Positions 1 through 4,716 of a stretch of DNA of 7,120 bases are shown piece after piece. Source of the DNA: an uncultured Oscillospiraceae bacterium. Its GTDB lineage: Bacteria > Bacillota > Clostridia > Oscillospirales > Acutalibacteraceae. Every line of letters starts with the position of its first letter. Position 1 is the stretch's first letter. The translations under genes and the position numbers were made by a program. The notes below the pieces were generated by a model. It made no database searches. It saw only the letters and a program-made list of their open reading frames with translations, and had not been told where the DNA came from. The stretch covers positions 1 through 7,120 of the forward strand of contig CABUAS010000086.1 in NCBI GenBank assembly GCA_902489595.1. The letters run 5' to 3'.

Positions 1-241
1 CGGAGAACAGGCAAATATCACGCTCAAAAAGGCGGTACATCGTGATCTCTCTGCCGTCATCAGACATAGTAAAAGCACGAATTTGACCGGAGAGCACAAG
101 GAGCAGTCCCGTACAATTCTGCGAACCATTATGCAAGAGTTCACCTTTGCCGAATTTACGAACAAAAGACGAGCTTGTAAGCGTGTCTTGCTGTGATTTC
201 GTCAGTTTATCAAATACCGGTAAGTATGTTAAGTAATTCAT
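1..241 (-). CDS. Crp/Fnr-family transcriptional regulator, N-terminal part (runs off window)
   Basis: Only the first 80 codons are present; the gene continues past base 1. Translating the minus strand from the ATG at 241-239 gives a protein starting MNYLTYLPVFDKL. A hydrophobic, glycine-containing stretch (LLLVLSGQIRAF, residues 47-58) follows, then DDGREITMYRL and ERDICLFS. This is the usual opening of the cyclic-nucleotide-binding-like sensor barrel of Crp/Fnr proteins. The C-terminal winged helix that would bind DNA lies outside the window. The start is supported by AAGGAG (complement of 251-256) about nine bases upstream. The gene is divergent from the rubrerythrin/superoxide reductase operon and shares a palindromic promoter region with it, so control of that operon and of itself is a reasonable inference. 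Cys43 and Cys77 are visible, but no Fnr-like N-terminal cysteine cluster is, so the signal sensed cannot be named. Confidence 0.85.
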   Translation of the reverse strand, partial: MNYLTYLPVFDKLTKSQQDTLTSSSFVRKFGKGELLHNGSQNCTGLLLVLSGQIRAFTMSDDGREITMYRLFERDICLFS

Positions 242-269
242 AAGCAGCGTCTCCTTTTTCCGTATTTTT

Positions 270-298
270 AGTATAACATAGTTTCGGGCATATGTCAA
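270..298 (-). promoter_or_regulatory. Sigma-A-type promoter for the Crp/Fnr gene
   Basis: Read on the minus strand, a perfect -35 TTGACA (298-293) is followed after 17 bases by TATACT (275-270), five of six matches to the -10 consensus. The predicted transcript start near 263 leaves a leader of about 22 bases carrying the AAGGAG site. The -35 box lies inside the left arm of the palindrome at 287-319, so a protein bound there would be expected to block this promoter. Confidence 0.65.
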
Positions 299-319
299 TA
301 ATATTAATTGACATATGCC
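287..319. promoter_or_regulatory. 33-bp palindromic operator shared by divergent promoters
   Basis: GGCATATGTCAAT (287-299) and its exact reverse complement ATTGACATATGCC (307-319) are separated by seven bases. Each arm is itself an imperfect Fnr-like box. The right arm reads TTGAC-ATAT-GCC, and the ideal would be TTGAC-ATAT-GTCAA, matching the TTGAN-N4-NTCAA layout known for Fnr-type regulators. The two box centres (about 291.5 and 314.5) are 23 bp apart, roughly two helical turns. The two TTGACA sequences are also the -35 boxes of the flanking promoters. The most economical reading is an operator for the adjacent Crp/Fnr regulator acting as a repressor. The palindrome is seen directly; the binding protein is inferred. 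Confidence 0.65.
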
Positions 320-336
320 ACAAACGGTGCTATAAT
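308..336 (+). promoter_or_regulatory. Full-consensus sigma-A promoter of the oxygen-defence operon
   Basis: TTGACA (308-313), a 17-base spacer and TATAAT (331-336) match the housekeeping promoter consensus at every position. Transcription would begin near 343, leaving only about 12 bases before the ATG at 355; GAGGTGA at 344-350 is the ribosome binding site. So strong a core promoter implies control by repression rather than activation, consistent with the palindrome covering its -35 box. Confidence 0.8.
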
Positions 337-354
337 ATATGATGAGGTGATGAA

Positions 355-1134
355 ATGCCAAGAACGACGAAATGCCGCCGGGTGTGTTATTTTCCTGAAG
401 TTCTTGAATTTTCTCCAACGGGAGCAGTGAGCGGGGAGCCAATTTTTTTGACAGTTGATGAGCTTGAAACCATACGACTGATTGACAAAGAAAATTTAAG
501 CCAAGAAGAATGCGGGGCACAACTCGGCGTAGGCAGAACAACCGCACAGAAAATCTATGAAACCGCAAGGAAAAAGATAGCGGACGCACTTGTGCTTGGC
601 TGTGCACTGAAAATTGAGGGCGGCGAGTTTCAGCTTTGCAGCGGCAGTACAGACTTTTGCTATAAAAAAGACTGTATCAAACGGCAAATTCAAAAAGAAT
701 ACAAAACAGAAAAAGGAGTAAATATTATGAGAATCGCAGTAACTTACGAAAACGGAAACATCTTTCAGCATTTCGGTCACACCGAGCAATTTAAATTGTA
801 CGATATTGAAGACGGCAAGGTCATTAAAACAGAGCTGATAGATACCAACGGTTCCGGCCACGGCGCACTTGCAGGCGTGCTCTCCGCTGTAAAAGCAGAT
901 GTACTTATTTGCGGCGGTATTGGTGGCGGCGCACAAATGGCTCTTGCACAAAGCGGAATAAAGTTCTACGGCGGTGTCAGTGGTAATGCCGATGAAGCGG
1001 TAAATGCTTTCGTTGCCGGAAATCTTGCTTTTAATCCTGATGTGCATTGTGAACACCACGATCATGAACACGGCGGGGAATCCCATACCTGCGGCGACCA
1101 CGGCTGCGGTCACGGACATTGCGGAAACCATTGA
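355..1134 (+). CDS. DUF134 helix-turn-helix / NifX-like (Nitro_FeMo-Co) fusion protein
   Basis: This 259-residue protein has two recognisable parts. Residues 1-115 are a DUF134 (UPF0251) domain: an opening MPRTTKCRRVCYFPE, a sigma-70-region-4-like helix-turn-helix at about 33-75 (LTVDELETIRLID, then SQEECGAQLGVGRTTAQKIY), and a cysteine-containing end. Residues 125-230 are a dinitrogenase iron-molybdenum cofactor domain of the NifX/NifB C-terminal type, with MRIAVTYENG, the HFGHTEQF motif and the GGIGGGA loop. The tail (about 233-259) is rich in His and Cys, typical of metal-binding appendages. No nitrogenase genes are visible, so a metal- or Fe-S-handling or sensing role is more likely than nitrogen fixation; this is inference. 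The gene opens the operon 18 bases after the -10 box. An internal AAAAGGAG and ATG at codon 125 could also yield the NifX-like part alone (see 711-729). Confidence 0.85.
   Translation: MPRTTKCRRVCYFPEVLEFSPTGAVSGEPIFLTVDELETIRLIDKENLSQEECGAQLGVGRTTAQKIYETARKKIADALVLGCALKIEGGEFQLCSGSTDFCYKKDCIKRQIQKEYKTEKGVNIMRIAVTYENGNIFQHFGHTEQFKLYDIEDGKVIKTELIDTNGSGHGALAGVLSAVKADVLICGGIGGGAQMALAQSGIKFYGGVSGNADEAVNAFVAGNLAFNPDVHCEHHDHEHGGESHTCGDHGCGHGHCGNH
711..729 (+). promoter_or_regulatory. Internal ribosome binding site and ATG at the DUF134/NifX junction
   Basis: AAAAGGAG (711-718) lies eight bases before an in-frame ATG at 727-729, codon 125 of the fusion. The NifX-like domain begins exactly there (MRIAVTY). 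A second product of about 135 residues is therefore plausible, either as a real internal start or as a remnant of two genes that lost the intervening stop codon. Confidence 0.5.
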
Positions 1135-1138
1135 AAAA

Positions 1139-1180
1139 TGTGATAACATCACAGAATTGTAATCTGAAATATGCTATTAT
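1139..1180 (+). promoter_or_regulatory. Inverted repeat plus possible extended -10 ahead of the rubredoxin gene
   Basis: Just after the first gene's stop codon is the perfect inverted repeat TGTGAT-AAC-ATCACA (1139-1153). Downstream, TGCTATTAT (1172-1180) resembles an extended -10 box, with no good -35 at the proper distance. If transcription starts near 1187, the repeat is centred near -41, the usual place for an activator of a promoter with a weak -35. The repeat resembles a Crp-type TGTGA/TCACA site but has five rather than six bases between half-sites. No run of T follows, so it is unlikely to be a terminator. Confidence 0.3.
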
Positions 1181-1200
1181 TTAATTAAAAGAGGCGTAAT

Positions 1201-1818
1201 ATGAAGCAATATATATGTACAGTCTGCGGATATATCCATGAAACCGACGGCGAATTGCCCGATGATTTCAAGTGTCCGCTTTGCGGTGCGGGTAAGGATG
1301 CCTTTGTGCTGAAAGAGGAAACCCCTAAAGCAGAAGAAACCCTTGAAAAGCCGCATACAGAAAAAGAATTATCCCCAATGGAGATGAGCATCATTTGCTC
1401 CAATCTTGCAAGAGGTTGCGAAAAGCAGTATATGCCTGAAGAATCTGAAAATTTTAGAAAACTTGCAGACTTCTTCCGTCAAAAAGCAGAGCCTGTCAGC
1501 AATGCAGGCACAGAGGCACTGCTTGAATTGATTAATCATGATATTTCGGTAGGATTTCCTTACGGAAAAGCAGCTGCGGAAGAGCAGCCCGACCGTGGCG
1601 CACTTCGCTGTCAGGTGTGGGCAGAAAAGGTAACGAGAATGTTGCAGTCACTTCTCACCCGATATGAGGTTGAGGGTAACAAGATGCTTGAAAACACAGG
1701 TGTGTATGTCTGCACAGTCTGCGGATTTGTATTCGTTGGCGATGCGCCGCCTGCGCTTTGTCCCGTCTGTAAAGTTCCTGCGTGGAAGTTTGAAAAGATA
1801 GAAGGAGGTGCAAGATAA
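1201..1818 (+). CDS. Double rubredoxin-domain protein with helical middle domain
   Basis: The 205-residue protein has an iron-binding rubredoxin-like knuckle pair at each end: Cys6/Cys9 with Cys25/Cys28, and Cys171/Cys174 with Cys187/Cys190. Each set should hold one Fe(SCys)4 centre for single-electron transfer. Between them, residues 56-165 are predicted helical (SNLARGCEKQYMPEE, KLADFFRQ, then EKVTRMLQSLLTRYE) and resemble a ferritin-like fold. However, no ExxH diiron motif is visible, unlike true rubrerythrin, so peroxidase activity cannot be assumed. An electron carrier or scaffold feeding the neighbouring rubrerythrin and superoxide reductase is a reasonable inference. Translation starts six bases after AAAAGAGG (1187-1194). 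The stop codon overlaps the next gene's ATG by one base (TAATG), suggesting translational coupling. Similar clostridial proteins exist, usually annotated only as rubredoxin-like. Confidence 0.8.
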   Translation: MKQYICTVCGYIHETDGELPDDFKCPLCGAGKDAFVLKEETPKAEETLEKPHTEKELSPMEMSIICSNLARGCEKQYMPEESENFRKLADFFRQKAEPVSNAGTEALLELINHDISVGFPYGKAAAEEQPDRGALRCQVWAEKVTRMLQSLLTRYEVEGNKMLENTGVYVCTVCGFVFVGDAPPALCPVCKVPAWKFEKIEGGAR

Positions 1819-2963
1819 TGGCAGATAAATATGCGGTACGAAACTTAAGGCTTTGCACAAAAGACTGTCTTTGCCTTTATGTCTGCCCTACCGGTGCTGC
1901 TGATACAGAGAACAGCATCATTGATCCGGATAAGTGTATTGGCTGCGGCGTATGTGCTGAGGCATGTCCTTCAGGCGCTATCTCTATGATGCCGAAAGAA
2001 TTACCACCGCAACAGCCTAAAACGGATAAAGTGGTCGAAGCCTTGCGTGCTGTTGTTCAAAGCAAAGCAAAAGCTGAAAGCATAGCTTCTCAGTTGCCCG
2101 ATACGCTTTCAAAGGCAGTAGCAAAATCATCCCGACTTATGGCAGAAGACCTTTGCCGTGAAGCAGGCTTTATGCTTCCGCAAAGCGCCAACACAAAGGA
2201 ATTTTTGGAGCAGATAAAATCTTATCCTGATATTCCGATAGATGTAGTGGAAGCATTGCTCCATAACATTAATTTCAATGAAAATACAAAAAAGAAAGAG
2301 GTAACGAAAATGGCAAAATGGAAATGCACCGTATGCGGTTATATTCACGAGGGAGATACTCCTCCCGAAACCTGCCCTGTCTGCAAACAGCCGAAAGAAA
2401 AATTCGTAAAGCTTGAGGAAGAATCCAAGAACCCCTATGCCGGTACCAAGACCGAAAAGAATCTTTGGGAAGCATTTGCAGGCGAATCTCAGGCAAGAAA
2501 CAAGTATACATACTTTGCTTCTGTTGCAAAGAAAGCAGGATTTGAACAAATTGCCGCACTTTTCCTGCAAACTGCTGAAAATGAAAAGGAACACGCAAAG
2601 CTGTGGTTTAAGGCTCTTGGTGAGCTTGGTGACACCGCCGAAAATCTGCTCCATGCAGCGGAAGGCGAAAATGCCGAGTGGACGGATATGTATGACCGCA
2701 TGGCAAGAGAAGCTGATGAAGAAGGCTTCCACGATTTAGCCGAACAGTTCCGTGGCGTTGCTGCTATTGAGAAAGCACATGAGGAAAGATACCGTGCGCT
2801 TCTTAAAAATGTTGAAACCAAAGCAGTATTTGAAAAGTCCGGCGTAACGGTTTGGGAATGCCGTAATTGCGGACATATCGTTGTAGGTGCGACGGCTCCC
2901 GAAATTTGCCCTGTATGTAAGCATCCGCAGGCCTATTTTGAAGTTCGTAAAGAAAATTATTAA
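1818..2963 (+). CDS. Ferredoxin-rubrerythrin fusion (Fd / helical linker / Rd / diiron / Rd)
   Basis: The 381-residue product has five segments. Residues 1-60 are a ferredoxin-like domain with a canonical [4Fe-4S] motif (Cys40, Cys43, Cys46, Cys50-Pro) and a variant first motif (Cys13, Asp16, Cys19, Cys23-Pro). Residues 65-150 are a helical linker of unknown role. At residue 165 a complete rubrerythrin begins: an N-terminal rubredoxin (Cys170, Cys173, Cys186, Cys189), a ferritin-like diiron domain, and a C-terminal rubredoxin (Cys348, Cys351, Cys364, Cys367). Likely diiron ligands are Glu223, Glu256/His259, Glu284/Glu287 and Glu318/His321, from the ESQARNKY, ENEKEHAK, GENAEW and AIEKAHEERY motifs. 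Rubrerythrins reduce hydrogen peroxide to water in the cytoplasm of anaerobes; the fused ferredoxin could deliver electrons directly. AAGGAGGTG (1802-1810) supports the start. An internal RBS and ATG at codon 165 would give a stand-alone 217-residue rubrerythrin. Confidence 0.9.
   Translation: MADKYAVRNLRLCTKDCLCLYVCPTGAADTENSIIDPDKCIGCGVCAEACPSGAISMMPKELPPQQPKTDKVVEALRAVVQSKAKAESIASQLPDTLSKAVAKSSRLMAEDLCREAGFMLPQSANTKEFLEQIKSYPDIPIDVVEALLHNINFNENTKKKEVTKMAKWKCTVCGYIHEGDTPPETCPVCKQPKEKFVKLEEESKNPYAGTKTEKNLWEAFAGESQARNKYTYFASVAKKAGFEQIAALFLQTAENEKEHAKLWFKALGELGDTAENLLHAAEGENAEWTDMYDRMAREADEEGFHDLAEQFRGVAAIEKAHEERYRALLKNVETKAVFEKSGVTVWECRNCGHIVVGATAPEICPVCKHPQAYFEVRKENY
2295..2312 (+). promoter_or_regulatory. 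Internal ribosome binding site and ATG at the ferredoxin/rubrerythrin junction
   Basis: AAAGAGGTAAC precedes the in-frame ATG at 2310-2312 by normal spacing. That ATG starts MAKWKCTVCGYIHEGD, the usual first residues of a free-standing clostridial rubrerythrin. The upstream reading frame has no stop before it, so both the fusion and the free enzyme could be made. Confidence 0.5.
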
Positions 2964-2975
2964 GGTGAATGAAAA

Positions 2976-3356
2976 ATGAGAGAAAAGTTTTATATTTGCC
3001 GCCATTGCGGTAATTTGATCGGTCTTATTCACGATGCAGGGGTTCCCATGATGTGCTGCGGACAGAAGATGGAGGCGCTGGTTCCTAACACCACCGAAGC
3101 GGCAGGAGAAAAGCACTTGCCTTTTGTGAATTTGGAAGACGGTTCTGTTTATGTAAGGATCGGCGAAACAATGCATCCGATGACTGAGGAGCATTATATT
3201 CAGTGGATTTACCTTGAAACGGAGAACGGAGGTCAGCGGAGAGCCTTTAAACCCGGCGATACACCGGAAGCTACCTTTTGCACCGGCGAAGATAAACCTG
3301 TTGCAGTTTATGCTTACTGCAACCTCCACGGACTTTGGAAAACTGAAATCAAGTAA
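2976..3356 (+). CDS. dfx: Desulfoferrodoxin (superoxide reductase)
   Basis: The 126-residue protein reduces superoxide to hydrogen peroxide without producing oxygen. Its N-terminal desulforedoxin-type domain has Cys8, Cys11 and the adjacent pair Cys27-Cys28, which bind an Fe(SCys)4 centre. The catalytic domain has the non-haem iron site ligands His47 (in GEKHLPF), His67 (ETMHPM), His73 (EEHYIQW), Cys115 and His118 (YCNLHGLW). The Glu45-Lys46 pair before His47 corresponds to the conserved residues linked to substrate handling in this family. Length and ligand set fit two-centre desulfoferrodoxin. AAGGTGA (2962-2968) overlaps the stop of the rubrerythrin gene, so the two are tightly co-translated; the peroxide made here is the substrate of that rubrerythrin. 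It is the last gene before a terminator. Confidence 0.95.
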   Translation: MREKFYICRHCGNLIGLIHDAGVPMMCCGQKMEALVPNTTEAAGEKHLPFVNLEDGSVYVRIGETMHPMTEEHYIQWIYLETENGGQRRAFKPGDTPEATFCTGEDKPVAVYAYCNLHGLWKTEIK

Positions 3357-3361
3357 AAGTA

Positions 3362-3395
3362 AAATCGCCTGCCAAAACATCTTGGCAGGCGATTT
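3362..3395. terminator. Bidirectional hairpin terminator between dfx and tnpV
   Basis: AAATCGCCTGCCAA (3362-3375) and TTGGCAGGCGATTT (3382-3395) form a perfect 14-bp GC-rich stem with a six-base loop. On the minus strand the stem is followed by a T-rich run (TTTTACTTTTAC). On the plus strand the T run is short, supplied mainly by the stem's own ATTT. It ends the oxygen-defence operon and probably also the convergent tnpV transcript. Confidence 0.85.
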
Positions 3396-3406
3396 GTCAT
3401 ATCTAT

Positions 3407-3781
3407 TTAATTATATATAAGTTCAGCGTTTACAAGTTCTGTTGCTCGATTACGGATATTGTTCATCCGCCCAACCCACTCCATTTGATTTTCAGCTTTA
3501 AGTGCTTCGGTTACACCTTCACGCTTTGCCATCTGTTTAACAAACCGAAAAAGCATATCCTCTGCCTGCTTATCAATATCGGCAAGATAACTGTTCAGCT
3601 TTCCGCTTGTTAGCAAGTTCATATACAATACCCTATGGTTTTGCTTCAAGTATCGTTTGTGCCTCTGTCCCCATATACCAATATGTACTGTTTCTTCTTC
3701 AGGGAGAGTAATGTTTGGAAGAAGATAATCTCCAACTTGGCGGTATGTACCGCCGTTCTGCTCAAATAATGATTTTTCCAT
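3407..3781 (-). CDS. tnpV: TnpV-type transposon-encoded protein
   Basis: The 124-residue product opens MEKSLFEQNGGTYRQVGDYL and contains LPEEE, IGIWGQRHKRYLK and LLTSGKLNSYLADIDKQA. These features match the TnpV proteins carried by Tn4451-like and other clostridial mobile elements. Their biochemical function is not established; they are accessory rather than recombinase proteins. AGGAG (complement of 3791-3795) supports the start. The length looks complete for the family. No serine or tyrosine recombinase is visible in the window, so the gene appears to be an orphan left from a larger element or a cassette shared between elements. It lies downstream of, and in the same direction as, the XRE regulator, separated from it by a hairpin. 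Confidence 0.85.
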   Translation of the reverse strand: MEKSLFEQNGGTYRQVGDYLLPNITLPEEETVHIGIWGQRHKRYLKQNHRVLYMNLLTSGKLNSYLADIDKQAEDMLFRFVKQMAKREGVTEALKAENQMEWVGRMNNIRNRATELVNAELIYN

Positions 3782-3860
3782 AGTGTTTTCCTCCTGTGTT
3801 TTATTGTATCTTCATCTTACAAAAGAAAAAGTAAAAACACCAATATGCCGATTATAAAAT

Positions 3861-3892
3861 ACAGCGTATCTGTTCTGTCGAAGATACGCTGT
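3861..3892 (-). terminator. Hairpin terminator downstream of the XRE regulator
   Basis: ACAGCGTATCT (3861-3871) and AGATACGCTGT (3882-3892) make an 11-bp perfect stem with a ten-base loop. It begins six bases past the stop of the leftward XRE gene, and on that strand is followed by ATTTTATAAT, a moderate T-rich run. It would insulate tnpV from the regulator's transcript. Confidence 0.65.
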
Positions 3893-3897
3893 AAGAT

Positions 3898-4326
3898 TTA
3901 TATTTTTATTTCGGGAAATGTGGTTACTAATTGCTCATACATCTTTCGTGACGGCTGACGGACAGCGGTTTCCCATTTAGCATAGATACTGTAACAAATA
4001 TTAGCTTTTTCCGCAAAAACCGTTTGATTCAATCCATATACTTTTCTGACTTCTCGTAATCTGTTGCTGTAAGGATAATCCATAAATCGTGCGAATTCAT
4101 CAAAGAGCAGATTACTATCAATTTCAAGAATATCTGCAAATGCTACTGCAATTTGATATGGTATCGGAAATCGTCCACGCTCATACATCAGCACCGCTGC
4201 AGGTACAATTCCTACATTCTCGGCTAACTGCCGTGTGGTTAATCTTTTGCGTTGTCGGTAGTATCTAAGCATTGCAGCAGGAGTTGGTTCGTTAAGGATA
4301 CTCTCAAAGCAAAACTTGAGGTGCAT
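3898..4326 (-). CDS. Double XRE-family helix-turn-helix regulator
   Basis: From the ATG at 4326 the protein is 142 residues with two helix-turn-helix units of the XRE (Cro/C1) type. The first contains MLRYYRQRKRLTTRQLAENVG and AAVLMYERGRFPIPY; the second contains NRLREVRKVYGLNQTVFAEKA and YAKWETAVRQPSRKMYEQL. No sensor or enzymatic domain is present, so it should act as a small DNA-binding repressor. The reading frame is open up to 4515, but the extra residues are antisense to an IS200 fragment and look like chance coding, so they are left out. ATG 4332 (144 residues) is an alternative; 4326 was chosen because the weak GGTAAG motif sits at better spacing. Insertion of the IS fragment close upstream may have removed the native promoter or even the original start. 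The target is unknown; association with tnpV suggests a mobile-element gene. Confidence 0.75.
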   Translation of the reverse strand: MHLKFCFESILNEPTPAAMLRYYRQRKRLTTRQLAENVGIVPAAVLMYERGRFPIPYQIAVAFADILEIDSNLLFDEFARFMDYPYSNRLREVRKVYGLNQTVFAEKANICYSIYAKWETAVRQPSRKMYEQLVTTFPEIKI

Positions 4327-4377
4327 TAACATCTTACCGTGTTTGTACTCATACAGCCCTGTGTGATTGAGAATAGT

Positions 4378-4653
4378 GTCGCATTCGCACCAAAGTATCG
4401 CAGAAAAGAGATATACGGAAAAATCAAAAAAGATATTGGAGAAATAATCCGTAAATTGTGCGAACAAAAAGGTGTAGAAATCATCGAAGCCAAAGCGTGC
4501 AAAGACCACATACATCTTTTGGTGTCAATACCGCCGTATCTAAGTGTAGCACAATTTATGGGATATCTCAAGGGAAAAAGTACGTTGATGATTTTCGACC
4601 GACATGCAAATTTAAAGTATAAGTATGGCACATATTCTGATTTTTATAATTGA
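4378..4653 (+). pseudogene. Internal fragment of IS200/IS605-family transposase tnpA
   Basis: Recognisable transposase sequence runs from VAFAPKYRRKEIYGK (codons from 4378) through KDHIHLLVSIPP and QFMGYLKGKSTLMIFDRH to LKYKYG (ending about 4629). The HUH motif His-Ile-His of the Y1 transposase is intact. The beginning of the protein (about 20-25 residues) and everything after LKYKYG, including the helix with the catalytic tyrosine, are missing. The frame then runs through unrelated residues to a TGA at 4651-4653. No start codon with a ribosome binding site is seen, and the hairpins expected at IS200 ends are not evident. It is a dead remnant lying antisense to the 5' side of the XRE gene. 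Confidence 0.85.
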
Positions 4654-4678
4654 AAGAGTGTCAGCGTTGTGGTAAAAT
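4650..4678 (+). promoter_or_regulatory. Probable sigma-A promoter of the FliB-like gene
   Basis: TTGAAA (4650-4655), a 17-base spacer and TAAAAT (4673-4678) preceded by TGG give a five-of-six -35, a five-of-six -10 and an extended -10 element. Transcription would start near 4685, about 30 bases before the ATG at 4717. The promoter begins at the very end of the IS200 remnant's open frame. A weaker alternative is TTGTGG-N16-TATAAA (4667-4694). Confidence 0.55.
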
Positions 4679-4702
4679 GTCAATTAAGTATAAAAAAGCG
4701 GC

Positions 4703-4709
4703 AAGGTGG
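4703..4709 (+). promoter_or_regulatory. Ribosome binding site fixing the FliB-like start at 4717
   Basis: AAGGTGG lies seven bases before the ATG at 4717-4719. The longer frame from 4669 adds 16 residues with no ribosome binding site and would begin within the predicted promoter spacer/-10 region, so 4717 is preferred. Confidence 0.75.
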
Positions 4710-4716
4710 TTTGTTT

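Noticed and set aside
496..1152. Long open frame on the minus strand opposite the DUF134/NifX gene
   Set aside because: It has hydrophobic, cysteine-rich low-complexity content with no family resemblance; the plus-strand frame carries clear domains, so this is a shadow.
2127..2732. Long minus-strand open frame opposite the rubrerythrin fusion
   Set aside because: It is Phe/Cys-rich antisense of a well-supported coding region with no ribosome binding site or recognisable motif.
3739..3754. Perfect inverted repeat GGCGGTA-TG-TACCGCC inside tnpV
   Set aside because: It lies in the conserved GGTYRQ coding stretch, has no neighbouring promoter or T run, and is adequately explained by coding constraint.
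4327..4515. N-terminal extension of the XRE regulator frame
   Set aside because: The extra residues are encoded antisense to the IS200 fragment, look like random Phe/Tyr-rich sequence, and have no good ribosome binding site at the upstream ATG.
4669..4716. Longer start for the FliB-like protein
   Set aside because: It lacks a ribosome binding site and overlaps the likely promoter; AAGGTGG before the ATG at 4717 fits better.
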